From assembly GCF_030013905.1 (NCBI RefSeq), contig NZ_CP124862.1:4343051-4407050 (forward strand): a DNA stretch of 64,000 nucleotides. Direction: 5' to 3'. A model generated the notes under the pieces. The model worked only from the letters and a program-made list of their open reading frames with translations. It was not told where the DNA came from and did no database searches. Made by a program: the position numbers and the translations under genes. Shown here piece by piece: positions 40,004 to 49,626 of the stretch. Numbering within the stretch: position 1 is the first letter of the stretch; every line of letters starts with the position of its first letter. This stretch comes from Petroclostridium sp. X23. Lineage in GTDB: Bacteria; Bacillota; Clostridia; SK-Y3.

Positions 40004-41817
40004 GGATTTATGATTAATTTTTCCATCTCATTCAGCATTTCCTCAAATACCTTCAACGCGTCCACGATAGGCTGTGATGTAGATAGGTCTACGCCTGCTT
40101 TTTTCAAGATTTCGATAGGATAATCCGAATCACCGCTGCTTAAAAACTGCAGGTACCGATCAACGGCCGGCTGTCCTTCTTCTAAAATCTGTCTGGATAG
40201 AGAAGTAGCGGCAGAGAATCCGGTAGCATATTTATACACATAGAAACTATTGTAGAAATGTGGGATTCTGGACCATTCCATGTCTATATCAGTATCAATA
40301 ACGATGTTATCACCGAAATATTTTATATTCAACTGCCGGTACACCTCGCAAAGGAGCTGTGGTGTCAGTGCTTCTCCGCTTTCGGATTTTTGATGAATGA
40401 TTTTCTCGAACTCTGCAAACATGACCTGTCTAAATACAGTTCCTCTGAATTCATCCAAGTAGTGATTTATCAAATATGCTTTTTCATCAGCATTATCTGT
40501 ATTGCTTAATAGATACTGCATCAGCAAAGATTCATTTACAGTTGAAGCAACCTCGGCAACAAATATTTTGTATTGGGAGTAGATATATGGTTGATATTTA
40601 TTTGTATAGTATGAGTGCAGCGCGTGTCCCATTTCATGGGCGAGGGTAAAGACATCATTTAGGGTTCCCTGGTAATTAAGGAGCACATAAGGATGTGTTG
40701 TGTAAGCGCCCCATGAGTAAGCTCCGCCGGTCTTACCCTCATTTTCATATACATCAATCCAACGGTGGTCATAACCCATTTTCAGCGCATTGATATAGTC
40801 TTCTCCCAAAGGTTGAAGTGCTTTGAGGGTAATATCCAGCGCATCTTTATAAAAAACATGTTTATTCATTTCTTTTACAAGCGGAGTGTATAAATCATAC
40901 ATATGAAGCTGGTCTACTTGCAGTACGTTTTTTCGTAGTGCGACATATCTATGCAGCAAATGTAAATGGTCATGTATGGTATCTATTAAATTATCATATA
41001 CAGATACCGATACATTATCCGAATCTAGTGATGCCTCTAAGGCAGAAGGATATTTTCTAACGGTAGAATAAAAGATATTCTTTTTTACATTGCCATTTAA
41101 TGATGCGGCCAATGTATTTTTTTGTTTAATATATGAGCTGTATAGAGCGTGAAATGCATCTTCTCGTACACGTCTATCACTGCTCTCCATATAATGGATA
41201 AAATTCCCTTTGGTTAGTTCTACTTCCTCGCCCTTGTCATTTTTTATCATCGGAAACTTAATATCCGCATTATTTAGCATTGTAAATATATCTTTTGCGG
41301 TTCCGGAGATTTCTCCCGAAGCGGCAAGAAGTTCCTCTTCATTTTGCGATAAAACATGTTTCTTTTGACGCGTAATCTCATTAATATAATGACGATATAC
41401 TTTTAAGTTTGGTTCATTGTCTAAAAACAGCTCGAGCTGTTTTTCAGGAATAGAGATCATTTCCGGTATGATGAAAGATAATGCACCGGATACTTGGACA
41501 GAAAGACTTTTTGCTCTATCGGTAAGCGCCTGGTATACCGGATTAGTATTATCCTCATCTCTGCGCATTCGTGCATAGACAAATATTTTTTCGGTAAGGC
41601 TTGATAATTGATCACTGAGCTTTAAAGCTTCAAGCAGCTTTAAAGCTGAATCGCCTAATTTATCTTTATATTGTGCTATTTCAGGAATGAGCGCTTTAAT
41701 CTTGGAAAAATCATTTTCCCATTCGGCATTGTTTGCGTATATATCTTCCAATTTCCATGTATACTGGGCATCAATTTCTTGTCTTTTAGGCAATTTATTT
41801 GTTATGTGTTGGGTCAT
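39985..41817 (-). CDS. pepF: Oligoendopeptidase F (M3 family)
   Basis: A 610-residue cytoplasmic zinc peptidase that degrades short peptides. The zinc motif HEMGHALHSYYT is intact, and the N-terminal helical PepF domain (LPKRQEIDAQYTWKLEDIYAN) is complete. AAGGAGG lies upstream of the ATG. The final residues IDKVL and the stop codon come from the terminal repeat of a MITE-like element, so the natural C-terminus has been replaced. The upstream DNA is duplicated by the adjacent IS insertion. Confidence 0.96.
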   Translation of the reverse strand: MTQHITNKLPKRQEIDAQYTWKLEDIYANNAEWENDFSKIKALIPEIAQYKDKLGDSALKLLEALKLSDQLSSLTEKIFVYARMRRDEDNTNPVYQALTDRAKSLSVQVSGALSFIIPEMISIPEKQLELFLDNEPNLKVYRHYINEITRQKKHVLSQNEEELLAASGEISGTAKDIFTMLNNADIKFPMIKNDKGEEVELTKGNFIHYMESSDRRVREDAFHALYSSYIKQKNTLAASLNGNVKKNIFYSTVRKYPSALEASLDSDNVSVSVYDNLIDTIHDHLHLLHRYVALRKNVLQVDQLHMYDLYTPLVKEMNKHVFYKDALDITLKALQPLGEDYINALKMGYDHRWIDVYENEGKTGGAYSWGAYTTHPYVLLNYQGTLNDVFTLAHEMGHALHSYYTNKYQPYIYSQYKIFVAEVASTVNESLLMQYLLSNTDNADEKAYLINHYLDEFRGTVFRQVMFAEFEKIIHQKSESGEALTPQLLCEVYRQLNIKYFGDNIVIDTDIDMEWSRIPHFYNSFYVYKYATGFSAATSLSRQILEEGQPAVDRYLQFLSSGDSDYPIEILKKAGVDLSTSQPIVDALKVFEEMLNEMEKLIINPIDKVL

Positions 41818-41857
41818 CTACGTAAGCCTCCTTAGATGTAAAATTGTTTTATTATAG

Positions 41858-42090
41858 TATTATATCATAATTGTACGTACAATATGAAATAAGAGTATGG
41901 AAAAAATACTTACAAGGAATACTAGTCGATCGTCGAATTGTGTGCAAAAATTAGTTGTAAAAATTTTATTGATTTAGCAAAAAAATTTATTTTAAAGAAG
42001 AAGACACTGCTTTGGCATCTCTTTGTTTTGTATAAAATATATACAATATTTCATTATGGGATTGTATTTTGATGCTTTTTTAAGTAAAAT
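41858..42090. repeat. Left copy of a 233-bp target-site duplication
   Basis: Identical at every base I compared with 44203-44435. It is the pepF-ilvE intergenic region, so pepF keeps its upstream DNA on this side of the IS. Confidence 0.9.
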
Positions 42091-44202
42091 CTCGTTTTCG
42101 ACAGTTACGCAAAAATTTAGAGAAGGAACCTCGCTTAAATTGCCACTTTCCTTCTCTTTTCTTATTTTAAAGATGTTGTATGGAATAGTTAATTGAAAAT
42201 TTTTTTTATTTTTTTGTTTAGTTCCTTTGGTAGATAGAATTTCTTGTCTAATCCTAAGTTAAATATTCCGTTTAATGCCGTACATACCTGACTTCCTGTG
42301 TATGTTGCTGTATAAAAAGCGTCCTGTGTATTCATAACATTCATGTTTCGTAGCGTGTCAAGAATATTATCTGTAGTGAAATGTGTTCCATACTGATCCA
42401 GTTTGTTTTCAAGCAGCCGATAAATCAGTAAAGCAGTATAGCAGACCATGAAGTGTGCGATAATCCGGTTGCGATTTCTGTGATAAACTGGTCTGGCATT
42501 GAAATTGGTTTTCAGTACCCGAAAACAATCCTCAATTTTATAGCGCTTTGAATTTACCGCAAGTATTGATTTAGCATCATCTTCTAGATTTGTGGCGACT
42601 GCATAGTAGCCATCGTATTTTTCTTCTCTATCAATGATGGAATGGTCAATTTCATAGTAGTCAGAAGCTTTTTCACCGTCTTGACCTTTAGATGTCCTCT
42701 TGATAAAACGTGTGACATCATGAGGTCCTTTTTTTACATCCTCTACATTTTTATTGTTGAGGATGTTTTTAGCCCGTTCAATCTGGGCATTTCTTATATG
42801 TCTTTGGTATTCCATCATTTTTCTTGAAAATGTGATGATGATTTTCTGTTTCAGAAGTGCCTTTGATTTTACCATTCTGGACTTACCATTCTTATATATT
42901 TTTTCCTCGTACAGACCAACATCTATGGCATTGTCTGCATCTATGATTTTATAAACAGTATCGTTATAAAGAGGCAGGTTTTCTTTGTTAAATCTGTCGA
43001 ATTCCTTCATGCGGCTGATGGTAATAGGAGAATCATCAGAAATGCGCCGATAATCATAATCATTAAAAACAGCTTTCTGCAGTTTGTCGGAAAGTTTTTT
43101 CACAGACTGGGTTACTATAAATGCCCTTCCTCCCATGGAATTGAATTTTCGTATATTAAATGAGCCAAGCCCTGCATCTGCACAATAAATGAATTGCTTA
43201 TTGTTAAACATTTTTGTGATTTTCTGTTCCAATGGAACAGCACATTTCTGCTCATTGTCAGAGCCTGAGTTGATGCACATAGATATAGGAATCCCGTTTC
43301 CGTCCACGAATAATCCCATCTGAACAATTGGATTGGGTCGATGTTCTTTGGAAGGACCATATCTGCGAAGACCTTTCAAAATCTCGCCGGTGGCTTCATC
43401 TACATATTCATCGTCTTCATCTTCTGACTCAAAGTAATAATTGGTGCAGTCAAAATAGCATACAGACGTGTTTTTCTTGATGATACTTTCACTGTTGGTG
43501 TACAAATGCTCTAGATAGTTGTCGTAGTGTTCTTCCAGTAAATCCATGAAACGCAATATATGCTGGTACTCGAAAGAGGGCATTTCGTAATAGGAATCAA
43601 GCCTGTCAAAGGTCCCTAACTTTGATTTAGGATCCAGAATCCTTGCAAATGTAAGGAAACGATTGATGGTATTGCAATCAAAAGTGATCTTGGAATTGCT
43701 TTTTATATCCTTAAAGAAATCCGACAGTTTGAGGTCATGATATATATTTTGCAGAACAAAATATCCAACATTTAGGAGAGCGGATCTAGAAGAGATATCT
43801 TTGGTGGCTGAGAGTTTCTCAGTATAATCAACCTTGAAACTCATGTCTATTTTCCCTTCCTGGTACTCTTTGTTGAATTCTTCCACCTGCTTTTTTGCAT
43901 ATGCAAGAGGATCAGGGGTGATGACCAGCAACTCAGAATGCTTTCCGATTCGTTTTACATTTTTTGTTGTGGTTTTTTTCCCATTTCTGATTCCCATCTG
44001 GATAAAGTAAGTTGGATCTTTGGATTTTCTATCATAGTTTAGCTTCATATTACACCTCCACTTCTATTATATCATAAAATACAACACCATACAACATATT
44101 TAATGCAAAATTTGACAACAAAAAAATCAGGATAGCCTTATATTTAGAGCATCTCCTGACTTTATCAGTTTATATTCTATTGAAGGAAGTGTTGAAAACC
44201 CG
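42091..44202 (-). mobile_element. IS1634-family insertion sequence
   Basis: About 2.11 kb with one transposase gene. The ends are short imperfect inverted repeats: CTCGTTTTCGACAGTTAC at left and CGGGTTTTCAACACTTCC read inward from the right. A hairpin GAGAAGGA..TCCTTCTC near 42119-42160 sits inside the left end, and a TCAGGA/TCCTGA hairpin inside the right end, as guards against read-through. Flanked by a perfect 233-bp direct repeat; long variable duplications are a known property of IS1634-type elements. One base of ambiguity exists at the right edge. Confidence 0.88.
42189..44048 (-). CDS. IS1634-family DDE transposase
   Basis: A 619-residue transposase of the IS4-related DDE group. Acidic residues lie in VCYFDCTNYYFE and IYCADAGLG, and the C-terminal Y-(2)-R-(3)-E-(6)-K-like segment reads RYKIEDCFRVLKTNF. 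Full length, no frameshift, with a GGAGGTGTAAT ribosome site. Together with the identical flanking repeats this suggests a functional, recently moved element. Confidence 0.93.
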   Translation of the reverse strand: MKLNYDRKSKDPTYFIQMGIRNGKKTTTKNVKRIGKHSELLVITPDPLAYAKKQVEEFNKEYQEGKIDMSFKVDYTEKLSATKDISSRSALLNVGYFVLQNIYHDLKLSDFFKDIKSNSKITFDCNTINRFLTFARILDPKSKLGTFDRLDSYYEMPSFEYQHILRFMDLLEEHYDNYLEHLYTNSESIIKKNTSVCYFDCTNYYFESEDEDDEYVDEATGEILKGLRRYGPSKEHRPNPIVQMGLFVDGNGIPISMCINSGSDNEQKCAVPLEQKITKMFNNKQFIYCADAGLGSFNIRKFNSMGGRAFIVTQSVKKLSDKLQKAVFNDYDYRRISDDSPITISRMKEFDRFNKENLPLYNDTVYKIIDADNAIDVGLYEEKIYKNGKSRMVKSKALLKQKIIITFSRKMMEYQRHIRNAQIERAKNILNNKNVEDVKKGPHDVTRFIKRTSKGQDGEKASDYYEIDHSIIDREEKYDGYYAVATNLEDDAKSILAVNSKRYKIEDCFRVLKTNFNARPVYHRNRNRIIAHFMVCYTALLIYRLLENKLDQYGTHFTTDNILDTLRNMNVMNTQDAFYTATYTGSQVCTALNGIFNLGLDKKFYLPKELNKKIKKIFN

Positions 44203-44435
44203 TATTATATCATAATTGTACGTACAATATGAAATAAGAGTATGGAAAAAATACTTACAAGGAATACTAGTCGATCGTCGAATTGTGTGCAAAAATTAGT
44301 TGTAAAAATTTTATTGATTTAGCAAAAAAATTTATTTTAAAGAAGAAGACACTGCTTTGGCATCTCTTTGTTTTGTATAAAATATATACAATATTTCATT
44401 ATGGGATTGTATTTTGATGCTTTTTTAAGTAAAAT
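44203..44435. repeat. Right copy of the 233-bp target-site duplication
   Basis: Identical to 41858-42090. It contains the sequence upstream of ilvE; the ilvE -10 hexamer starts at its last base. Confidence 0.9.
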
Positions 44436-44440
44436 ATAAT
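44413..44440 (+). promoter_or_regulatory. Likely ilvE promoter
   Basis: TTTGAT (44413-44418), 16 nt, TATAAT (44435-44440). The -10 straddles the right border of the duplication, so only this copy is complete. No T-box or leader peptide seen. Confidence 0.5.
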
Positions 44441-44510
44441 GTAGGTAAAATGCATCTGTAAAATCAAAATGCATAACGATATGAATTATATATAGGAGGG
44501 ACCAGCCAAA

Positions 44511-45581
44511 ATGTCTTTAGATATTAAAATTGAAAAAGTAAAAACCCCAAAACAAAAACCCGACCAAAACAAGTTAGGGTTTGGACAATATTTTACAGAC
44601 CATATGTTTATTATGGATTATACCGAAGGAAAGGGATGGCATGACGCAAGAATCGTACCTTACGCGCCATTGCAGTTAGACCCCGCAACAATGATGCTTC
44701 ATTATGGACAAGCTATCTTTGAAGGAATGAAGGCGTACAAAGCGAAAGATGGAAGGATTCTTTTATTCAGACCTAAAAAAAATATGGAAAGAATCAATAT
44801 TTCCAATGACAGATTATGTATTCCTGAAATAAATGTAGATGATTGCGTTGAAGCGGTGAAGGCGATTGTAAACCTGGATAAGGATTGGATTCCGGAAGCG
44901 GAAGGAACTTCTCTTTATGTAAGACCGTTTATCATTGCGACCGATCCGTTTCTTGGGGTGAGACCTTCAAATACATATATGTTTATGATTATTCTATCGC
45001 CTGTTGGAGCATATTATCCGGAAGGTATCGATCCGGTTAAAATTTATATCGAAACCGAATATGTGAGAGCGGTAAAAGGCGGCATAGGCTTTGCGAAAAC
45101 TGCGGGCAACTATGCGTCCAGTATAAAAGCACAGATGGAAGCCAAGAAAAAAGGCTATACGCAGGTACTGTGGCTTGATGGTGTTGAAAGAAAATACATT
45201 GAAGAAGTGGGCACTATGAACGTATTCTTCAAGATCAATGGCGAAATTATAACGCCATCATTGGAAGGCAGTATCCTGGCGGGAATTACCAGGGATTCTT
45301 CTATTGATCTTTTAAGATCTTGGGGACTAAAGGTAACCGAAAGAAGAATTTCTATCCAAGAACTGTATGATGCTCATGCCAAGGGTATTCTGGAAGAAGC
45401 CTTTGGAACCGGAACTGCAGCAGTCATTTCTCCTATTGGAGAGTTTAATTGGGATGGAAATATAATCGTTGTTAATGAAGGTAAAATAGGAGAAGTTTCT
45501 CAAAGACTATATGATGCGATTACCGGTATCCAAAATGGAGAACTTAAAGATGAGTTTGGATGGACGGAAGAAGTAAAATAA
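44511..45581 (+). CDS. ilvE: Branched-chain amino acid aminotransferase
   Basis: A 356-residue PLP enzyme (class IV fold) that transaminates leucine, isoleucine and valine. FEGMKAYKAKDGRILLFRP, the lysine-bearing GGIGFAKTAGNYASS, LDGVERKYIEEVGTMN and the C-terminal GTGTAAVISPIG are characteristic of the longer, type II (BCAT) enzymes. GGAGGG ribosome site. Monocistronic with a long terminator. Confidence 0.95.
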   Translation: MSLDIKIEKVKTPKQKPDQNKLGFGQYFTDHMFIMDYTEGKGWHDARIVPYAPLQLDPATMMLHYGQAIFEGMKAYKAKDGRILLFRPKKNMERINISNDRLCIPEINVDDCVEAVKAIVNLDKDWIPEAEGTSLYVRPFIIATDPFLGVRPSNTYMFMIILSPVGAYYPEGIDPVKIYIETEYVRAVKGGIGFAKTAGNYASSIKAQMEAKKKGYTQVLWLDGVERKYIEEVGTMNVFFKINGEIITPSLEGSILAGITRDSSIDLLRSWGLKVTERRISIQELYDAHAKGILEEAFGTGTAAVISPIGEFNWDGNIIVVNEGKIGEVSQRLYDAITGIQNGELKDEFGWTEEVK

Positions 45582-45611
45582 TCATCACTAAGATAATACA
45601 TTACATCAGAT

Positions 45612-45656
45612 GTTAACAAACAAAGGCAGGTCTTGGACCTGTCTTTGTTTGTTAAC
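45612..45656 (+). terminator. Terminator after ilvE
   Basis: A perfect 21-bp stem, GTTAACAAACAAAGGCAGGTC against its complement, with a TTG loop; the T-rich 3' arm serves as tail. Confidence 0.8.
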
Positions 45657-45666
45657 CCATAATTTG

Positions 45667-45675
45667 TGATATACT
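45667..45675 (+). promoter_or_regulatory. Extended -10 promoter of the radical SAM gene
   Basis: TGA-TATACT, 38 nt before the start codon; no clear -35. Confidence 0.4.
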
Positions 45676-45712
45676 ATGAGGAAAGAGAATTTCCAACAAG
45701 GAGAAATACCGG

Positions 45713-47446
45713 ATGAAAGTATTGTTAACAACACTGAATGCAAAATACATCCATTCATCGCTGGCGTTAAGATACCTGGAGAAACATTGTAAAAGCAGTA
45801 ATTATGAGTTGGCTGTGGAGGAATACACTATTAATGACCAGCTTGATGCTATTACAGCGGGTATCTATAAAAATATTGCTGATATCATTGCCTTTTCATG
45901 TTACATATGGAATATCTCCATGATTATAGAGATTGCAGATAGGATCAAAAAGGTACAGCCTGATTGTATAATTATTTTCGGTGGACCGGAAGTTTCTTAC
46001 GACGCCGAAGATGTGCTGCGTACGCATGAACATGTAGATTATATTGTGATAGGAGAAGGAGAAGAGACATTAAAAGAATTGCTGCAATATTTAAGTTCCG
46101 GCCGTGAGTTATTGGAAGATATCAAAGGCATCGCATACAGAAATCAAACAGATAGTATTATTGTTAATGAATGCAGGTCGCTTATAAAAAATTTGGATGA
46201 AATCCCCAGTCCGTATCATCAAAAAGACTTGGAGCAACTATCTGGAAAGCTGATTTATTATGAGACCTCAAGAGGGTGCCCTTTTAATTGCAGCTACTGT
46301 TTGTCATCTACCGTGCATGGGGTACGGTATTTTTCCATAGATCGGGTAAAGTCGGATTTATTGTTTCTTATAAAAAATGGCGTAAAGCTAGTAAAATTTG
46401 TAGATCGGACTTTTAATTGCGATAAGAAAAGAACCATGGAAATATTTCAGTTCTTAGCCGAGCATCATAAAGAAACATCTTTTCATTGTGAAGTAGCCGC
46501 TGACTTATTTGATGGCAGCATGATTGAGTTTTTGTCTACGATCCCTGAAGCACTGATACAGTTTGAAATTGGAGTTCAGTCTACTAATCTAGACACCATC
46601 CATGCTATCTATAGAAAAACGAGCTTTGATAAATTAGCTGCGAATGTTGAAAAGATTAGAGCAGTTGGGAATATACATCTTCATTTAGACCTGATAGCCG
46701 GATTGCCGGAAGAAGATTATCGGTCTTTTGCGCAATCCTTTGATGATGTATATCGGCTACAGCCCCATGTGCTGCAGCTAGGCTTTCTAAAGTTGCTGAA
46801 AGGTTCTAAAATCAGGACGCAATCTGCTGAATATGAGTATAAATATACGGCGTTGCCGCCTTACGAAATACTGAAAAGTAAATGGCTGAGTTATAAAGAA
46901 ATATTAAAACTTAAAAACGCAGAAGATGTACTGGAAAAGTATCATAATTCAGGGGTCTTTAGAGAATCTTTACGGTATATTCTAAATCACTATTATTCAT
47001 CGCCGTTTCATTTTTTTGAAGTATTAGGAGATTATTTTGAAAAGCAAGGGTTGAATAAAATGTCTCACAGCCGCAAAGCGCTGTACGACATATTGTATGA
47101 ATTCTATGAGAAAAAAATTAAACAGGATGTACCTATATTTACCCAATATTTAAAGTTTGATCTGATATTGAACCAAAAAGGGGCGCAGCTTCCTTATTGG
47201 TGCGATAGGGATGAGAAGCCGGGTTTTAGAGAACGCTGCTTTGAGTTTTTGAAAAATGAGCAAAATGTTCAAAAATATCTACCAAAATATGCAGGCATGC
47301 CTGCTAAAAAAATCATTAAAGAAGTAGGGTTTGAACAATTTAAGTTCGATGTGTTAAATAAACAAGCGGGCACCAAGGGATTTAGTCCTACTGTGATATT
47401 AATTGACTATGCAACGGGAAAGACATATTCTTTATCTCAATTTTAG
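45713..47446 (+). CDS. B12-binding radical SAM protein (DUF4080-containing)
   Basis: A 577-residue protein. The N-terminal cobalamin-binding-like domain (about 1-135, LLTTLNAKYIHSSLALRYL and GGPEVSYDAE), the radical SAM core with CPFNCSYC (C-X3-C-X2-C) near 190, and a C-terminal DUF4080-like region. The true substrate of this widespread family is not known to me. Single gene between ilvE and guaA. Confidence 0.9.
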   Translation: MKVLLTTLNAKYIHSSLALRYLEKHCKSSNYELAVEEYTINDQLDAITAGIYKNIADIIAFSCYIWNISMIIEIADRIKKVQPDCIIIFGGPEVSYDAEDVLRTHEHVDYIVIGEGEETLKELLQYLSSGRELLEDIKGIAYRNQTDSIIVNECRSLIKNLDEIPSPYHQKDLEQLSGKLIYYETSRGCPFNCSYCLSSTVHGVRYFSIDRVKSDLLFLIKNGVKLVKFVDRTFNCDKKRTMEIFQFLAEHHKETSFHCEVAADLFDGSMIEFLSTIPEALIQFEIGVQSTNLDTIHAIYRKTSFDKLAANVEKIRAVGNIHLHLDLIAGLPEEDYRSFAQSFDDVYRLQPHVLQLGFLKLLKGSKIRTQSAEYEYKYTALPPYEILKSKWLSYKEILKLKNAEDVLEKYHNSGVFRESLRYILNHYYSSPFHFFEVLGDYFEKQGLNKMSHSRKALYDILYEFYEKKIKQDVPIFTQYLKFDLILNQKGAQLPYWCDRDEKPGFRERCFEFLKNEQNVQKYLPKYAGMPAKKIIKEVGFEQFKFDVLNKQAGTKGFSPTVILIDYATGKTYSLSQF

Positions 47447-47554
47447 GAATTGGATAATAAAATAAAAATTACCCTTTTATTTTTCCACATTATCATATAT
47501 AATAATTCATTATTGTGAGCAATGGAACTGATTTATTATGATGGAGGTATGTAC

Positions 47555-49090
47555 GTGAATAACGAGATTGTTTTAGTGCTTGATTTCGGTGGACAATATA
47601 ACCAATTGATTGCGAGGAGAGTAAGGGAGTGCAATGTATATTGCGAAGTGCTTCCTTATCATGTTTCCATAGACAAAATTAAAAGTATGAATCCTAAGGG
47701 CATCATATTTACCGGAGGACCGGCAAGTGTTTATGCGGAGAATGCGCCAATGTGCAGTAAAGAAATATTTGAGCTAGGCATACCAGTGCTTGGCATCTGT
47801 TACGGAGTACAGTTAATGGGACATCTTTTAGGTGGAAAGGTAACCAAGGCTCCAAAAAGGGAATATGGTAAAACGGATATTTCTCTTAACTGCAGCAGTA
47901 AATTATTTGAAAATGTTGAAGAAAACACAGTTTGCTGGATGAGTCATACCAATTATGTTGAAGTTCCGCCTGAAGGTTTTGCTATCACTGCTAAAACCGA
48001 GAATTGTCCGGCAGCAGCAATCGAACATAAAGAAAAGAATTATTATGGGGTGCAGTTCCATCCGGAAGTTGTCCATACGCCAAAGGGAAAAGAAATACTC
48101 AGAAACTTCTTATACAATATATGTGAATGTGCCGGAGACTGGAAGATGTCTTCTTTTGCGCAACAGTCAATCCGTGAGATTAAAGAAAAAGTCGGTGATA
48201 AAAAGGTGCTGTGTGCACTATCTGGCGGCGTAGATTCTTCGGTAGCGGCGGTAATGATTCATAAAGCTGTTGGAAAACAGTTGACATGTATCTTTGTTGA
48301 TCATGGCCTTTTGAGAAAAGACGAAGGTGATGAGGTAGAACAGGTATTTACACAGCAGTTTGATATGAATCTGACACGTGTAAATGTAGAAGAGCGTTTT
48401 TTAAATAAGCTTGCCGGTGTTTCGGATCCTGAAACAAAAAGGAAAATCATCGGGGAAGAATTCATCAGAGTATTTGAAGAAGAAGCGAAAAAGATAGGCA
48501 CCGTGGATTATCTAGTACAGGGAACCATTTATCCTGACGTGATAGAAAGCGGCGTTGGAGATGCCGCGGTGATTAAAAGCCACCATAATGTTGGGGGACT
48601 TCCTGATTATGTGGACTTTAAAGAAATCATCGAGCCTTTAAGAAATCTTTTCAAAGATGAAGTAAGGCAGGTTGGATTGGAATTAGGCATACCTGAACAT
48701 ATTGTGTGGAGGCAGCCTTTCCCGGGGCCGGGTCTTGCCATCAGGGTGATCGGGGATATTACGAAGGAAAAGCTTGACATCTTAAAAGAAGCGGATGCGA
48801 TTTTCAGAGAAGAAATAGCTTTAGCAGGACTGCAGAGAGATATACATCAGTATTTTGCCGTATTAACCGGTATGAAGAGCGTTGGTGTTATGGGAGATGA
48901 ACGTACCTATGACTATACCATAGCATTAAGAGGTGTAACTACTACCGATTTCATGACTGCCGATTGGGCGAGGATTCCTTATGATGTTTTAGAGAAAATT
49001 TCTAATAGAATTGTAAATGAAGTCAAACATGTAAACAGGCTGGTGTATGACATTACCAGCAAACCGCCTGCGACCATTGAATGGGAATAA
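47555..49090 (+). CDS. guaA: GMP synthase (glutamine-hydrolysing)
   Basis: 511 residues when started at GTG (47555), seven bases after GGAGG; an ATG six nt earlier is too close to that site. The N-terminal glutamine amidotransferase has the nucleophile in GICYGVQ and HPEVVHT; the ATP pyrophosphatase domain has SGGVDSSV; the C-terminal dimerisation domain ends in KPPATIEWE. It converts XMP to GMP. No purine riboswitch precedes it. Confidence 0.98.
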   Translation: MNNEIVLVLDFGGQYNQLIARRVRECNVYCEVLPYHVSIDKIKSMNPKGIIFTGGPASVYAENAPMCSKEIFELGIPVLGICYGVQLMGHLLGGKVTKAPKREYGKTDISLNCSSKLFENVEENTVCWMSHTNYVEVPPEGFAITAKTENCPAAAIEHKEKNYYGVQFHPEVVHTPKGKEILRNFLYNICECAGDWKMSSFAQQSIREIKEKVGDKKVLCALSGGVDSSVAAVMIHKAVGKQLTCIFVDHGLLRKDEGDEVEQVFTQQFDMNLTRVNVEERFLNKLAGVSDPETKRKIIGEEFIRVFEEEAKKIGTVDYLVQGTIYPDVIESGVGDAAVIKSHHNVGGLPDYVDFKEIIEPLRNLFKDEVRQVGLELGIPEHIVWRQPFPGPGLAIRVIGDITKEKLDILKEADAIFREEIALAGLQRDIHQYFAVLTGMKSVGVMGDERTYDYTIALRGVTTTDFMTADWARIPYDVLEKISNRIVNEVKHVNRLVYDITSKPPATIEWE

Positions 49091-49106
49091 ATAGACATTA
49101 GATTAA

Positions 49107-49148
49107 AAAGGCCTCGTTTTCTTTGTATACAAAGAAAACGAGGCCTTT
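49107..49148. terminator. Perfect hairpin terminator after guaA
   Basis: A 19-bp perfect stem, AAAGGCCTCGTTTTCTTTG and complement, with a TATA loop. Short T-run only. Confidence 0.75.
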
Positions 49149-49163
49149 AAATATATCACTATT

Positions 49164-49322
49164 TATAGATAAAAAACCTTAAAGTTAGAAATGATGTTAC
49201 CGGAATGCCACCTGGGGACGGTTCCCCAGTAGCATGAAAATCATATGCCACAGACGAACCGTCCCTAAGTAACATTCCTACTTCCGTGCTCCAATTTATA
49301 ATTTTAGAGTTTTTTATCTATA
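49164..49322. repeat. MITE-like element family A, copy 2
   Basis: 159 bp with inverted ends TATAGATAAAAAAC / GTTTTTTATCTATA and a GGAATGCCACCTGGGGACGG core hairpin. High similarity to the copies at 39852 and 50344. Confidence 0.8.
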
Positions 49323-49626
49323 TCTAAAAGTTTTCTATAAAAAAACACAAAAATTTTTTTTTTTTGCAGGAATTTTTAAATATATATAGAATATATATTA
49401 ATGCAATTTAAAATTTTAAATCTAAAACTTTAACTAAGTAAATTGAATTTGATAAACAAATACTGTGAAACCAATTTTCTTTAAAAAAGTATTAAACGGT
49501 TTAAAAGTAGGGCAAGATTTTAGGTTCAAATATGAACGACTTATCATAGATTCTAAATCTAAAACTTTATTTAGTTAAAATAAAAAATAACATACACAGA
49601 AAGGAAGGTGGTTAATACTGAATACA
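49323..49626. other. AT-rich intergenic region with a duplicated 15-bp motif
   Basis: About 300 nt, no ORF. AAATCTAAAACTTTA occurs at 49418-49432 and 49555-49569, both followed by a TAACTAAGT/TTTAGTTAA-like half palindrome. Candidate binding sites of the GntR regulator that follows. A run of 12 T lies near 49355. Confidence 0.5.

Noticed and set aside
44436..44510. T-box or leader-peptide attenuator before ilvE
   Set aside because: The leader is only about 65 nt and has neither the AGGGTGGNACCGCG box nor a terminator.
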